DNA of 64,000 bases from positions 2,322,046 through 2,386,045 of the forward strand of contig NZ_LT732529.1 in the NCBI RefSeq assembly GCF_900156865.1, written 5' to 3'. The stretch's first letter is position 1; each line of letters opens with the position of its first letter. The notes under the pieces are model-generated. The model had not been told where the DNA came from and searched no databases. It saw only the letters and a program-made list of their open reading frames with translations. The position numbers and the translations under genes were made by a program. This stretch comes from Litchfieldia sinesaloumensis (lineage in GTDB: Bacteria; Bacillota; Bacilli; Bacillales; Bacillaceae_L). Shown in pieces: positions 36,261 to 46,409 of the stretch.

Positions 36261-36770
36261 GATGTCTTTTTTTATTTCGCTGACAACATGAGCAAGTTCA
36301 GGAAGTATTAATTTATTCATCGCAAGTTTCACAGCCCCAGAAGAACCAGGTGTTGAAAAAATGGCCGTATCGTTGCTTACACCCGCAATTGCTCTGGAGA
36401 GAATGGATGCCGATCCTATATCTTCTGTATAGCTAAGCATTCGAAATAATTCACCAAAACCGACTATTTCTTTATCTATTAATTTTGAAATTGTTTCAAT
36501 TGTAACATCTCGTTTAGCGATACCAGTGCCGCCATTTGTTAAAATAGCATCGATTTCTTTATTCATATAGCCTAGTCTTACCGCTTTTTCAATATATGGT
36601 TCTTCGTCTTTGACGATTTCATATTCTAAGACTCTATAGCCATGTTCTTCAAGTAAAGAAATCATTAAATGGCCGCTTTTGTCTGTTTCCTTTGTTCTCG
36701 TATCGCTTATTGTAATGACTTTACAAGCGACTGAAACTGGAGTAGCTCTTTTATGCTCATGTACACTCAT
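36249..36770 (-). CDS. moaB: Molybdenum cofactor protein MoaB
   Basis: 173 residues, MogA/MoaB fold. Motifs LTNGGTGIAKRDVT, GFGELFRMLSY and FSTPGSSGAVKLA form the molybdopterin-adenylating site. In the family it adenylates molybdopterin before metal insertion. It lies 3 nt after the EcsC-like gene, so the two are probably cotranscribed. No other cofactor genes lie nearby. Confidence 0.93.
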   Translation of the reverse strand: MSVHEHKRATPVSVACKVITISDTRTKETDKSGHLMISLLEEHGYRVLEYEIVKDEEPYIEKAVRLGYMNKEIDAILTNGGTGIAKRDVTIETISKLIDKEIVGFGELFRMLSYTEDIGSASILSRAIAGVSNDTAIFSTPGSSGAVKLAMNKLILPELAHVVSEIKKDIKKV

Positions 36771-36773
36771 CCC

Positions 36774-37607
36774 TTAAAACTCCTTTTCCTTCAAAAAACG
36801 CAGACGATAATAATTATGCGCAAAATCACTAACCTGCCTTGTTAGTTGATAATTCATACCTGCCCCAATAGCCATGCTTATTAGAGGTATCCCTTGAATC
36901 ATACGTTTTCGAAGAACTGAAATGGTAATCGCTTTAACAATGTGTTTTAATGGCAGTTCCAGCCATGTTTCGTCAGTCAAATCATCAGACCCTTGATAAA
37001 AATATTGGTTTTGATCAGCGCTATCTGTTTCATGTAAGAGTGATTCCCAACCTTGATAACGCATACGTTTTGGTAATGTAGCTGCATGGAATACCTTTAA
37101 TGATGTCATCATTTCATATGGTGTATTGACTTCGTAACCATATGTCATCGCGATTAACTGAACAATACGGAGATTAAGTACTGTAATTGCAGGTATATCC
37201 GTTCCAAGTAAAAGAAATCCACCTGTTCCAGATAAGCCTCCATGTGCAAAAGAATAGAGACGATGCTTGGCAATCTGATTCTCAGTTAGATATGTAAGTT
37301 GGTCTATTGTTAGCTCTTTCAAATCAGGAATATCATCAATTTCTTGGTTAAAAATGCGTGCCGAACGAATGAGGCGTTCTCTTGCATCCACTTGAAATTG
37401 TGAACTTTGAAGTATTGCATGTAAATGAAACAACCAGTTGTCTAACTTTGAAAAAAATTCGGTACGAATATCTTCTGGTATAAGACCTAACGAATTCTCA
37501 AGCCATTTATCATATGTCATTTCAAAATCCGTTTGCTCATATTGCATTTGTTCTGCCCAGTTATCAATTTCAGTTAGGATCTTTAATTCACGTTCAGAAA
37601 GGCCCAT
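36774..37607 (-). CDS. EcsC family protein
   Basis: 277 residues from ATG 37607 (MGLSERELKILTE), because GGAGG sits 6 nt upstream; the frame extends to 37709 without a site. EcsC-like domain with a hydrophobic, glycine-rich region around SGTGGFLLLGTDIPA and a second around IPLISMAIGAGMNY. Role unknown; EcsC of B. subtilis lies with the EcsAB ABC transporter, but no transporter is adjacent here. Confidence 0.82.
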   Translation of the reverse strand: MGLSERELKILTEIDNWAEQMQYEQTDFEMTYDKWLENSLGLIPEDIRTEFFSKLDNWLFHLHAILQSSQFQVDARERLIRSARIFNQEIDDIPDLKELTIDQLTYLTENQIAKHRLYSFAHGGLSGTGGFLLLGTDIPAITVLNLRIVQLIAMTYGYEVNTPYEMMTSLKVFHAATLPKRMRYQGWESLLHETDSADQNQYFYQGSDDLTDETWLELPLKHIVKAITISVLRKRMIQGIPLISMAIGAGMNYQLTRQVSDFAHNYYRLRFLKEKEF

Positions 37608-37725
37608 ATCCATCCTCCATTTCCAGAATTCACTATTTATAGTATACCATAAACTGCCCCTGCAATCGGTTGCCGGAATTGCCTCGTTCACTAAGAAAAC
37701 ATGATACAAACATATCCTTCTAACT

Positions 37726-37760
37726 TTAAAAGGACAACCCCATTAACGGAATTGTCCTTC
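37726..37760 (-). terminator. Terminator of ackA
   Basis: AAGGACAA/TTGTCCTT stem with a 14-nt loop and TTTT tail on the minus strand. Confidence 0.65.
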
Positions 37761-37770
37761 TCAATATTAT

Positions 37771-38958
37771 TTATTTTGTTAATCGCATAACATCACGTGC
37801 AATCATTACCTCTTCATCGGTAGGTATAATAAGAACTTTTACTGGTGAGTGTGGATAGCTTATAAATGCTTCCTTACCTCTTACTTGATTTAAAACTGGA
37901 TCCCAGTATACACCCATGAATTCTAAGCCAGTTAATACTCTTGCGCGAATAGTGTCACTATTTTCACCAATTCCAGCTGTAAAGACAATAGCATCAACAC
38001 CATGCATCCTAGCTGCATATGAACCGATGTATTTATGAATTCTGCTAGCAAATACTTCAAGCGCTAATTCAGCACGGCTGTTTCCTGCTTCCGCTTCTTG
38101 TTGAATGTCTCGTAAATCACTTGAGAATCCCGATACACCTAGCATTCCGCTTTCTTTGTTTAGCACATTTAATACTTCGTCAGCTGTTTTACCTGTTTTC
38201 TCCATAATGAATGGAATCAAAGCAGGGTCGATGTTCCCTGATCGTGTACCCATTGTAACACCAGCAAGAGGTGTAAAGCCCATAGATGTATCAATTGACT
38301 TTCCGCCTTCAATTGCAGCAATACTTGCTCCATTTCCTAGGTGACAAGAGAGTATACGAAGTTGATCTAAAGGTCTTCCTAAAAGTTCTGCAGCACGTTG
38401 CGAAACATATTTATGGGATGTTCCATGGAAACCATACTTTCTAATCCCATATTTTTCATAGTATTCATATGGAAGACTATATAAGAACGACTTCTCAGGC
38501 ATTGTTTGATGGAATGCTGTGTCAAATACCGCGACTGCTGGCACGTTAGGTAAAACCTCTCGAAACGCTTTAATACCAGTTAAATTCGCTGGGTTGTGTA
38601 ATGGAGCTAACTCAGATAGTTTGTCTATTTCATCAATTACGTCTTCTGTGATAACAGCTGAATCTGGAAATGCTTCTCCACCGTGTACAATCCTGTGTCC
38701 AATTCCTTCAATCTCATCTAGAGATTTAATAATTCCGTATTCTGTAAGCTTTTCAAGTAGTATTTTGACTGCAACTGCATGGTCGGGTAATTCAGTTTCA
38801 ATTGTTTGTTTTTCATCGTTTACTGAGATTGTGAATATTCCTTTATCAAGGCCAATCCGTTCAAAGATACCTTTTGTAACAACTTCCTCACTTGGCATTT
38901 CAAAAAGTTGAAACTTTAGTGAGGAACTTCCTGCATTAATGGCAATGATTTTTGACAT
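37771..38958 (-). CDS. ackA: Acetate kinase
   Basis: 395 residues from ATG 38958 ([15 protein letters not shown]), with AGGAG upstream; the frame extends to 39048 without a site. ASKHA fold with [21 protein letters not shown], catalytic [20 protein letters not shown] and RSGNIDPAL. It converts acetyl phosphate and ADP to acetate and ATP in overflow metabolism. Single gene with a SigA-like promoter and a cre-like site upstream. Confidence 0.97.
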   Translation of the reverse strand: MSKIIAINAGSSSLKFQLFEMPSEEVVTKGIFERIGLDKGIFTISVNDEKQTIETELPDHAVAVKILLEKLTEYGIIKSLDEIEGIGHRIVHGGEAFPDSAVITEDVIDEIDKLSELAPLHNPANLTGIKAFREVLPNVPAVAVFDTAFHQTMPEKSFLYSLPYEYYEKYGIRKYGFHGTSHKYVSQRAAELLGRPLDQLRILSCHLGNGASIAAIEGGKSIDTSMGFTPLAGVTMGTRSGNIDPALIPFIMEKTGKTADEVLNVLNKESGMLGVSGFSSDLRDIQQEAEAGNSRAELALEVFASRIHKYIGSYAARMHGVDAIVFTAGIGENSDTIRARVLTGLEFMGVYWDPVLNQVRGKEAFISYPHSPVKVLIIPTDEEVMIARDVMRLTK

Positions 38959-39052
38959 TTCGTCCGCTCCTTTGTATATGTCCGGGTTATATGTAAATTT
39001 CCGTTCTTTATTATTCTGTGCAAAACAACACAGTTTCATTGATGCCATTTAC

Positions 39053-39081
39053 ATTTAAACACTGGCATTTAAACATTTCAA
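39053..39081 (-). promoter_or_regulatory. Candidate SigA promoter of ackA
   Basis: TTGAAA (-35), 17-nt spacer and TTAAAT (-10) on the minus strand, about 95 nt upstream of the ATG. Confidence 0.45.
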
Positions 39082-39135
39082 GGAGTAAGCAGAATTGGTA
39101 CCGTTTTCGCCATAAAGTTCTTATATTCAGATAAC

Positions 39136-39149
39136 AGAAAGCGCTCTTA
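39136..39149 (-). promoter_or_regulatory. Candidate cre (CcpA) site upstream of ackA
   Basis: AGAAAGCGCTCTTA (plus strand) matches the palindromic cre ideal TGAAAGCGCTTTCA at 11 of 14 positions. It lies upstream of the predicted promoter. In B. subtilis ackA is activated by CcpA from an upstream cre, though closer to the promoter. Confidence 0.4.
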
Positions 39150-39153
39150 AATA

Positions 39154-39180
39154 GAAAAGAGCCCCTATGTGGGGTCTCTT
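39154..39180 (-). terminator. Terminator of ytxK
   Basis: AAGAGACCCC/GGGGCTCTT hairpin with one bulge and TTTTCTATTT tail on the minus strand. Confidence 0.75.
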
Positions 39181-39183
39181 ACC

Positions 39184-40188
39184 TTAATTGTTATTACCGT
39201 TTTTCTCCGTTTTGAACCAGTTATCAATTTGCTGGACAATTCCTGCCATTGCTGTTTGATTCGAAAACTTTGGCAAGTTTGCAAGAAGTGCTTGTTTTGG
39301 AGCTTTCACTTCCGGCCCCTTTTTTTGAATGATAAAAATGCTTTTTGCTGCTTTTTCATTTTTAAACAAGGACAACGGAAGTTGAATCATGCCTTGGATA
39401 ACAGCATGTTCTTTTAGGAATTCATTTAATTCTTTCGCTTGATCACTTGTAAATAAATGGTTAGGGACTAGGAAGAATAAATACCCACCTTCTTTTGTAT
39501 AGGTAAGGCTCTGTTCAATAAAGAGATGATGCGCATAGGAGTGACCTTTTTGAGCACGTAGTTCAAAGTTTGCTGCACCAATATCATTCGGATAATAGCC
39601 CACAGGTAGATCACATACAACAAGATCCATCGGGTCAATATATAATGGCTGTAAGCTATCTTGATTATAAAATTGAACCGTGTGCTGTTGTAGGTTTGCA
39701 CTAACATAGGCCACTTTTATTAAAAGATCATCCACATCTATTCCGAATGCACTTACTTCTTTTGACTGATTTTGATTAATCACGGTTGTAAGTAAATTTC
39801 CCGTTCCGACTGCTGGATCAAAGATACTAAAGTTCTCCCAGCCTTCAGTGAATTTTGATACAAGGTATCCCATAAAGATTGAAACTGCATCAGGCGTCAT
39901 TTCATGGTTAGGCTGAGTTGCTTCTTTCATTCCTTTTAACGCAGCAAGTTGATAGGCCTTTCGTATTTCTTCCACAGAATATTGATTTAAGTTCAACTGA
40001 CTATATTCTTTTTCTATGCGTTTCTTAGAAAGCTCACTAATTTCTTCTTGAAGGATGGAATTATGGAAAAGATTCTCTCCTGTTTCTGCAACAGCCTCCA
40101 AATATGTACATGATAATTCTTCTTTTAGGACCATTGCTGTATTATCTAAAACGGTAAATAGTGTTTCTACTGCAGATATTTGTGCCAT
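39184..40188 (-). CDS. ytxK: Class I SAM-dependent methyltransferase (YtxK)
   Basis: 334 residues. N-terminal helical part, then an N6-adenine-methyltransferase-like domain with SAM motif FDPAVGTGNLL and the catalytic-type motif VVCDLPVGYYP in place of NPPY/F. No target-recognition domain and no restriction partner nearby, so it is not a restriction-modification gene on this evidence. The gene is conserved between ackA and tpx in Bacillus. Substrate unknown. Confidence 0.85.
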   Translation of the reverse strand: MAQISAVETLFTVLDNTAMVLKEELSCTYLEAVAETGENLFHNSILQEEISELSKKRIEKEYSQLNLNQYSVEEIRKAYQLAALKGMKEATQPNHEMTPDAVSIFMGYLVSKFTEGWENFSIFDPAVGTGNLLTTVINQNQSKEVSAFGIDVDDLLIKVAYVSANLQQHTVQFYNQDSLQPLYIDPMDLVVCDLPVGYYPNDIGAANFELRAQKGHSYAHHLFIEQSLTYTKEGGYLFFLVPNHLFTSDQAKELNEFLKEHAVIQGMIQLPLSLFKNEKAAKSIFIIQKKGPEVKAPKQALLANLPKFSNQTAMAGIVQQIDNWFKTEKNGNNN

Positions 40189-40255
40189 GTTAAAACTCCT
40201 TTTTTAACTCATATCCCTTAATTTTAAAAGAAAACACACTGTTATTCAACAATGT

Positions 40256-40286
40256 AAAAAAGAACCCCAATCAAGTCGGGATTCTT
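40256..40286 (-). terminator. Terminator of tpx
   Basis: AAGAATCCC/GGGGTTCTT stem (one TG pair) and a six-T tail on the minus strand. Confidence 0.8.
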
Positions 40287-40328
40287 ATTGTTAATGTCTA
40301 TACTAGAGAGGCGATGCTTTTTACTGTA

Positions 40329-40829
40329 TTAGTTAGCTGCCTTTACTGCCTCTATAGCTGCTTCATAATTCGGATGGTCTGTTGCTTCACTTACATATTC
40401 AACGTAAGTTACAGTATCATTGCTGTCTACAACAAATACAGCACGAGCTAATAGGCGCAGTTCTTTAATGGCTACACCATAAGCTTCTCCAAAAGAAAGA
40501 TCACGGTGGTCGGAAAGCGTTTGTACATTTTCAATCCCGTTTGCACCACACCAACGCTTTTGTGCAAATGGCAAATCAACACTTACTGTTAAAATAGATA
40601 CATTTCCTAAACCAGCTGCTTCTTCGTTAAAACGACGAGTTTGCGCATCACAAACACCTGTATCAAGAGATGGTACAACACTGATTAAACGTACAGATCC
40701 CTTTGAGTCTGCAAGTGAGACTTGCGATAAATCATTGGCTAAAACAGTAAAGTCAGGAGCTTTGTCTCCAACCTTTACTTCATTACCTAATAAAGTTACT
40801 GGATTGTTTTTAAATGTGATATTTGCCAT
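40329..40829 (-). CDS. tpx: Thiol peroxidase
   Basis: 166 residues, atypical two-cysteine peroxiredoxin. Peroxidatic Cys60 in [14 protein letters not shown] and resolving Cys94 in KRWCGANG are both present. It reduces peroxides with thioredoxin. AAGGAGG precedes the ATG. Single gene. Confidence 0.96.
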   Translation of the reverse strand: MANITFKNNPVTLLGNEVKVGDKAPDFTVLANDLSQVSLADSKGSVRLISVVPSLDTGVCDAQTRRFNEEAAGLGNVSILTVSVDLPFAQKRWCGANGIENVQTLSDHRDLSFGEAYGVAIKELRLLARAVFVVDSNDTVTYVEYVSEATDHPNYEAAIEAVKAAN

Positions 40830-40966
40830 TTTTCCAAAATCCTCCTTAAAATAATTAATAATATGTACAGTGTAAATGATATCTTTAATTTCTCATGTTT
40901 GCAATTATTTACATCCATTTTCCAAAGAAAAAGAGTCAACTGCAATACAGTTAACTCTGACGGTTC

Positions 40967-41428
40967 TTATATATCAAAATCAGGTTTATTATCTTGATTT
41001 TGGTTATCTTGATTATTCTTTTTTAACATTTGTTGAACTTTATCGACAGCCTGTGGTGCTAACTCCAGAAGTTTTTCAAATAAATGTGTGCTTTCATCGA
41101 GATGAAGCATTTTTACACCGCTAGAACTAACGATTAAAAATGCGATTGGTGTAATTGAAACCCCACCACCGCTACCTCCACCGAATGGCAACTTGGATCC
41201 CTGCTGTTGCTGCTGGTCTCCGCCTCCACCACTATCTTTTCCACCCTCACCTTGTCCTTTAAACTCACTTCCACCTGCAGCAAATCCAAAGCCTACTTTA
41301 GAGACTGTTAAAATAACGCTCCCATCAGGTGTCTCAACAGGGTCCCCAATAATAGTATTTACATCTATCATTTGTTTTAAATTTTCCATTGCAGTTTTCA
41401 TTAAACCCTGTATTGGATGATCAGACAT
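40967..41428 (-). CDS. ytfJ: Sporulation protein YtfJ (GerW family)
   Basis: 153 residues. N-terminal domain (about 1-60), a glycine/glutamine-rich linker (about 62-95, with QQQQQ and GGGSGGG) and a C-terminal domain with ITPIAFLIVSSSGVKMLHLDES. GerW-type protein expressed in the forespore and linked to germination in B. subtilis. GGGAGG precedes the ATG. It lies 21 nt after ytfI, so the two are likely an operon. Confidence 0.92.
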   Translation of the reverse strand: MSDHPIQGLMKTAMENLKQMIDVNTIIGDPVETPDGSVILTVSKVGFGFAAGGSEFKGQGEGGKDSGGGGDQQQQQGSKLPFGGGSGGGVSITPIAFLIVSSSGVKMLHLDESTHLFEKLLELAPQAVDKVQQMLKKNNQDNQNQDNKPDFDI

Positions 41429-41449
41429 AACTAAATTCCTCCCGTCTTT

Positions 41450-42145
41450 CTATATTGATTTTCTATCCGAATCGGCTTTATCCAGCTTTGAGAGAGTTGG
41501 TGATTTAAATTTTGGCATGCCCCCTCGCCACCTTCTTATCGCCTTGATTCCTGCCATCATAGCATGCCCGATACGAAAATGAATCATGCATTTAAGCCTT
41601 GTTTCGGAAATAGGAACCTGGAATGAGGGTGTTATCGAATAGTCTGGATGAGTTTTAAGTGTTAAATAATTGCTCATCATACCGGTAATCACACCCTTAA
41701 TGGACCAACCAAGGCCAGTTATTATACCGGTTTGGGCAGCATCTCCAACGCCAATATGAGAGTGCCATTCAAATTTTGAGATCGAAATTTTCTTTAGAAA
41801 GCTTTTCAGAATTGGAATCATATCTACAACCCTATGGAGGATTTCGTTTGTATCTTGAATATTAGCCACGACATTCTTTATTGAGAATTTCTTTTTTTTC
41901 TTCTTTTCATTTTTCGGCAGATCGGGTTGTTCCTTATTATAGACAATGCTTGGTGTTTCTTTGTCAACAGCAACCATTGGGATTTTAATTGTATACCTAA
42001 TGAGTCCGAACCAAATACTGAACCTCACTTTTATACGGTCATCGTCCTGTGAGTGATTTGCTTCAATCAATATAGTCAGCTTTGTTATCATAATTAGAAG
42101 GAAAAAGAGGACTAGAAATAATAGTATAAAAAAGAGCCACTTCAT
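41450..42145 (-). CDS. ytfI: DUF2953 membrane protein YtfI
   Basis: 231 residues from ATG 42145 (MKWLFFILLFLVL), with AAAGGGTG 8 nt upstream. One N-terminal membrane helix (about 3-24), a beta-rich region, a lysine run (KNEKKKKKKF) and the DUF2953 core with GVGDAAQTGIITGLGWSIKG. Conserved in spore formers upstream of ytfJ; molecular role unknown. Confidence 0.85.
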   Translation of the reverse strand: MKWLFFILLFLVLFFLLIMITKLTILIEANHSQDDDRIKVRFSIWFGLIRYTIKIPMVAVDKETPSIVYNKEQPDLPKNEKKKKKKFSIKNVVANIQDTNEILHRVVDMIPILKSFLKKISISKFEWHSHIGVGDAAQTGIITGLGWSIKGVITGMMSNYLTLKTHPDYSITPSFQVPISETRLKCMIHFRIGHAMMAGIKAIRRWRGGMPKFKSPTLSKLDKADSDRKSI

Positions 42146-42229
42146 GACACTCACACCCTTTCCATGTTTCATTATCACCTATCGGATTGTAAATAATACA
42201 CAATCAGGAACACTTTGGTAAAACACTAC

Positions 42230-42260
42230 AAAAAAAAGAAGCGCCCCTTTGGGCACTTCT
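42230..42260 (-). terminator. Terminator of sppA-yteJ
   Basis: AGAAGTGCCC/GGCGCTTCT hairpin with a seven-T tail on the minus strand, overlapping the yteJ stop. Confidence 0.85.
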
Positions 42261-42750
42261 ATTTTTGTACATGGACAACAGCGGTGTCTGAAAATAAATC
42301 ATGAATTCCTTGTTTTTTAGGAAGAAACGCTACAATAATGTAACCTATATATAATAACTTAGATATATATCGACCAATAAACTCTCTGATTAATACAGTC
42401 GTCCAAGTTAGAGGGCGTTCTCCAAGTGATACAACCTTAATCCCAAACACCATTTTTCCAAGTGTCTGACCAAAAAACTTAGTCATTAATACAAAATACA
42501 AATAAAACACGATAGCAGTTGCAATTGATGCTGCACTAAAGATACTACTTTCGGATAAAGAAATATCTAAAGCTCTAAAGCTTGGATTAATAAGGATACG
42601 GTTTAAACTTCCTATTACAACAATATCTAATAAGTATGCCCACAAGCGCATCCAAAAGCCTGCATAGTTTGGTGGGACATTTACATACTGATATGCTGTA
42701 TAATCCTCATTAGTTTCTTTTATTCCTTCATGTGTAAACTCCATATTCAA
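42259..42750 (-). CDS. yteJ: RDD family membrane protein YteJ (SppA regulator)
   Basis: 163 residues. RDD domain with FWMRLWAYLLDIVVIGS at the start of the first helix and about three membrane segments. It directly follows sppA (11 nt), as in B. subtilis, where YteJ (SppI) restrains the SppA protease and both affect lantibiotic resistance. The start is read as TTG at 42748-42750 because GGGGGG lies 6-7 nt upstream; ATG at 42744 is the alternative. Confidence 0.87.
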   Translation of the reverse strand: MNMEFTHEGIKETNEDYTAYQYVNVPPNYAGFWMRLWAYLLDIVVIGSLNRILINPSFRALDISLSESSIFSAASIATAIVFYLYFVLMTKFFGQTLGKMVFGIKVVSLGERPLTWTTVLIREFIGRYISKLLYIGYIIVAFLPKKQGIHDLFSDTAVVHVQK

Positions 42751-42761
42751 GTTAATCCCCC

Positions 42762-43772
42762 CTATTCTGCGTACAAATACATCATTCTTGGCGAATTTGG
42801 CTGTGATAATAAATGGACTAATGTCGCCATTTCAATGTCATCACTAAAGATTTGCTTTGCACTCATTGAAAATAGGGATCCGAACCCATAATTAGCTGTG
42901 TACTCGACAACTCTACTGTTTTCTAACTTATAATCCTTCTTCATTGCTTCAACTGCATCCTCAAAGTATCCTAATTCATCGATTAAATGGTTTTCTTTTG
43001 CTTGTCTACCATCATAGATACGTCCGTCTGCAATTTTTCGAACTTCAGCTTCTGACATGTTACGCCCTTCCGCGATAACATCTACAAATCCTTGATACGC
43101 ATTATCGACCATTGTCTGCATAATTTGTCTTTCTTCATCCGTCATTTCCCGGTTTGAAGACATAATGTCCTTATATGGCCCACTTTTTATTGTTTCAAAT
43201 TTTATTCCGTATCTTTCAGCGAGTTCACCAAAATTAACTCCTTGCATAATAACACCTAATGAACCAGTCATAGTATCAGGTGTAGCGAATATTTTATCTG
43301 CTGGTGCAGAAATGTAGTAACCACCAGAAGCGGCCATAGCCCCCATTGATACATAAATTGGTTTATCTGTTACTTCCTTAAAATCAGTTAATTTTTTATG
43401 TATTTCCGCACTTTCAACAACGCCACCACCTGGAGAATTCACCTTAAGAATGATTCCCTTCACTGCTTTGTCCTTTTCTGCGTGTTCAATCATTTTTAAG
43501 AATGACTGATGTTGATAGCCTGCAGTTTGGAAGAATGAGGTCACATCTCCTGTGTCTTGGATGGTTCCATTCACAGTTAAAACCAGTATCTTATCTGTTC
43601 CCTTTCCTTCAATTACTACATTTTCTAGGAAATCTTGATTTGAAGCTCCTAATAATTCATCAGATAAATTACTGAAATTGCTAGAGGCTAAGTTTGTTGC
43701 AAAGTTAAAAAAGATTGAAAATAAAAATATAACCGCAGCAATACCCAATGCTGCCCAACGTTTCCCATTCAT
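42762..43772 (-). CDS. sppA: Signal peptide peptidase SppA
   Basis: 336 residues. N-terminal membrane anchor (about 7-26), then the S49 protease fold. The catalytic dyad is visible as Ser149 in AMAASGGYY and Lys201 in KSGPYKDIM, with the same 52-residue spacing as in B. subtilis SppA. It degrades remnant signal peptides and misfolded membrane peptides. First gene of sppA-yteJ; divergent from nadK. Confidence 0.95.
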   Translation of the reverse strand: MNGKRWAALGIAAVIFLFSIFFNFATNLASSNFSNLSDELLGASNQDFLENVVIEGKGTDKILVLTVNGTIQDTGDVTSFFQTAGYQHQSFLKMIEHAEKDKAVKGIILKVNSPGGGVVESAEIHKKLTDFKEVTDKPIYVSMGAMAASGGYYISAPADKIFATPDTMTGSLGVIMQGVNFGELAERYGIKFETIKSGPYKDIMSSNREMTDEERQIMQTMVDNAYQGFVDVIAEGRNMSEAEVRKIADGRIYDGRQAKENHLIDELGYFEDAVEAMKKDYKLENSRVVEYTANYGFGSLFSMSAKQIFSDDIEMATLVHLLSQPNSPRMMYLYAE

Positions 43773-43938
43773 TTCATTTCCTCCTATAAACTATGGATAC
43801 TATTCAAGAATTGTTCAAAAATAAATACGAATCAAATCGAAAATAGTTTCATTTTATTGGTAAACTACTATTAGATACTGCTAGCTTTTATTGTTTTACC
43901 AAGTAATATGCATTGTACATCAACAGGAGGTTATTAGA

Positions 43939-44736
43939 ATGGATCGTCGTAATATTTTTTTCTTTTATCGAAAAGAAGATAAAACAATTAAGTATGTTGA
44001 AAAACTGAATCAAATTGCAAAAGAGCATCAATTTACAATTGTAGAAGATGCCACAAAAGCGAATGTCATAGTAAGTATTGGTGGAGACGGGACTTTCCTT
44101 CAGGCAGTCCGTAAAACAAATTTCCGCCAGGATTGCCTTTATGTTGGTATATCAACAACGGGGGCTTTAAACCTTTACTGTGATTTCCATGCAGATGAAA
44201 TAGACAAAATGGTTGAAGCAATGTTAACTAAAAATATTGAAGTTCGCCGATATCCCCTTCTTGAAGTAAAAGTGGATGATAATCCATCATTTTATTGTTT
44301 AAATGAGTGTTCAATTCGTTCCGCAATCATCAAAACCTTTGTATTGGAGGTCTATATTGATGATTTGCATTTTGAAACATTCCGCGGTGACGGAATGATT
44401 ATTTCAACTCCTACTGGAAGTACTGCCTATAATAAATCAGTTGGCGGTGCTGTAGTAGACCCATTGCTTCCTTGTATGCAAATCACTGAGTTAGCATCCT
44501 TGAATAATAATCAATACCGTACATTAGGTTCACCATTTATCTTAAGTGGTACACGGAAATTAACACTAATAGACCTTGAAGACGGGAACGATTTTCCGAC
44601 TATCGGAATGGATAATGAAGCACTAAGCATCCGAAATATAAAGCAAGTCGACATCCTGTTAAGTGAAAAAAGAATTAAAACAGTAAAATTAAAGGATAAC
44701 TCATTCTGGGAAAAGGTGCAGCGCACTTTTTTATAA
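43939..44736 (+). CDS. nadK: NAD kinase (second paralogue type, PpnKB)
   Basis: 265 residues from ATG 43939 (MDRRNIFFFYRKED), with AGGAGG 8 nt upstream. NAD kinase signatures are VSIGGDGTFLQAVRK, CLNECSIRS and the diphosphate loop STPTGSTAYNKSVGG. It makes NADP from NAD. The position next to sppA and ytcJ identifies it as the B. subtilis NadF2/PpnKB paralogue rather than the main one. Confidence 0.94.
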   Translation: MDRRNIFFFYRKEDKTIKYVEKLNQIAKEHQFTIVEDATKANVIVSIGGDGTFLQAVRKTNFRQDCLYVGISTTGALNLYCDFHADEIDKMVEAMLTKNIEVRRYPLLEVKVDDNPSFYCLNECSIRSAIIKTFVLEVYIDDLHFETFRGDGMIISTPTGSTAYNKSVGGAVVDPLLPCMQITELASLNNNQYRTLGSPFILSGTRKLTLIDLEDGNDFPTIGMDNEALSIRNIKQVDILLSEKRIKTVKLKDNSFWEKVQRTFL

Positions 44737-44755
44737 AGGCTCATTGATTGAATGC

Positions 44756-44790
44756 AAAAGAAGACCAAGCTCAAGTTTGGTCTTCTTTTT
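44756..44790. terminator. Bidirectional terminator nadK/ytcJ
   Basis: AAAGAAGACCAA/TTGGTCTTCTTT stem with an 8-nt loop and flanking A and T runs; overlaps the 3' end of ytcJ. Confidence 0.88.
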
Positions 44791-46378
44791 GATTACTATA
44801 CATAATGGTATCATCAACAACAGTCATCATCACATTGGTACTGAGAATCTCATCGTCGTCAATATGGAATAAGTCTTGATTAAGGACTGTAAAATCAGCT
44901 TTATATCCAGGAGCAATTTTGCCCATACAATCTTCTTTCCCGATTGTATATGCACTGCCCGTAGTATATAACTGAACTGCTTCATAAACAGAAATTCTTT
45001 GTTCTGGCATGTAAATATCCTCTTCACCGGGCTTTTTCCTAGTAACCGCTGCATGAATTCCCAATAGTGGTTCAACCGGTTCAATCGGGGCATCCGATCC
45101 ACCTGCACAATGAAACCCTTCTTGTAATAATGTCTTCCATGCATAACAATATTCCATATTGCTTTCACCAATTCTTTCGATCACCCACGGAAAATCTGAT
45201 ACAACAAACCTTGGCTGAATATCAAGGATAATTGGTAACTGTTTTGCTCGGTCTACTAATTCTTTTCGTAGAATTTGCGCATGGATGATACGGTCGCGTT
45301 GTTTAGGTAATGGCGGATATTCTTCAATTGCATCCAATACATATTCAAAAGCAAGGTCTCCAATTGCATGAACAGCAATCGGCATTTTATAATTTCTCGC
45401 TTTTTTGACCAGCATTTTCAACTCATTTACCGTGTGAATCGCCACACCTGAAGTGTCTGGAGAATCATTATAAGGCTGACTTAACAATGCCGTTCTACCA
45501 CCAAGTGAGCCATCTGCAAAAATTTTCATCGCGCCAAGCTCAACGAGATTGTCCCCATCACCAAATGAATATCCTAAACGGTGCATGTCATCAACAGCTT
45601 CATGATGAACTAAAAGATTTGTTCTAAATTTGATCCCATCTTTTTTGATTACCTTTTGAAACCCTCTATATGTTCGCTCAAATCCCCCGTAATAATTCAA
45701 ATCCTCTGTATGTCCACCAACAAGACCTTTACTCAGACAATCCCCGATGGATAGACGAAGCGCATTTTGAATGTAGTCTTCAGTCACCTTCGGAATCACA
45801 GTTTTTACAAGCTCCTGAGCTTGATCTAATAAATACCCAGTAGCATGTCCATTTGCGTCTCTAACAATAATGCCACCCTCAGGGTTCGGGGTATTATCTG
45901 TTATACCAGCCAATTCGAGTGCCTTAGTATTCACGACAACTGCATGTCGGCAAATTCTTTTTAACATTAGTGGATTATGAGGTGAGAGTTCATCCAACTC
46001 AATTCGATGAAAAATTTTTCGGTCAGGAAGCTGATTTTCGTTCCATCCTTCTCCAATAATCCATTCGCCTTTAGGTATATCTTTTACATATTCTTGTATG
46101 GAGGTCGAAATTTCTTGGGAGGATGTCATCTCCGAAAAATCCAGTTTCATTAATTTTTCCCCATGGCCAACGAGATGCATATGACTATCAACAAATCCTG
46201 GAAACATGGTATGTCCTTTTAAATCTATTAGCTTCGAAATTCTTTCTTTATATCGTTTTTCCAAATCTATTTTTGATCCAGCAGCAACAATCATACCGCC
46301 TTCTACGAAAACTGCCTCAACCACATCTTTTTCATGTTCCATGGTGTATATTCTTCCACCTGTCCACAAGGATCCCAT
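44771..46378 (-). CDS. ytcJ: Amidohydrolase family protein (YtcJ)
   Basis: 535 residues, amidohydrolase_3 type. Metal motif GFVDSHMHLVGHG (about 59-71), further ligands around HAIGDLAFEYVLDAI and the GGSDAPIEP segment near the C-terminal third. The family covers exo-enzymes acting on amides and imines; the substrate is not known. Single gene convergent with nadK. Confidence 0.9.
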   Translation of the reverse strand: MGSLWTGGRIYTMEHEKDVVEAVFVEGGMIVAAGSKIDLEKRYKERISKLIDLKGHTMFPGFVDSHMHLVGHGEKLMKLDFSEMTSSQEISTSIQEYVKDIPKGEWIIGEGWNENQLPDRKIFHRIELDELSPHNPLMLKRICRHAVVVNTKALELAGITDNTPNPEGGIIVRDANGHATGYLLDQAQELVKTVIPKVTEDYIQNALRLSIGDCLSKGLVGGHTEDLNYYGGFERTYRGFQKVIKKDGIKFRTNLLVHHEAVDDMHRLGYSFGDGDNLVELGAMKIFADGSLGGRTALLSQPYNDSPDTSGVAIHTVNELKMLVKKARNYKMPIAVHAIGDLAFEYVLDAIEEYPPLPKQRDRIIHAQILRKELVDRAKQLPIILDIQPRFVVSDFPWVIERIGESNMEYCYAWKTLLQEGFHCAGGSDAPIEPVEPLLGIHAAVTRKKPGEEDIYMPEQRISVYEAVQLYTTGSAYTIGKEDCMGKIAPGYKADFTVLNQDLFHIDDDEILSTNVMMTVVDDTIMYSNQKEDQT

Positions 46379-46409
46379 TTTAACTCATCTCACCCATCTA
46401 TTTTTATAT

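Noticed and set aside
38519..38911. Long frame opposite ackA
   Set aside because: Antisense shadow; no ribosome binding site and no domain.
39184..40188. ytxK as a restriction-modification methyltransferase
   Set aside because: No target-recognition domain and no restriction or specificity gene nearby; it is a conserved single gene between ackA and tpx.
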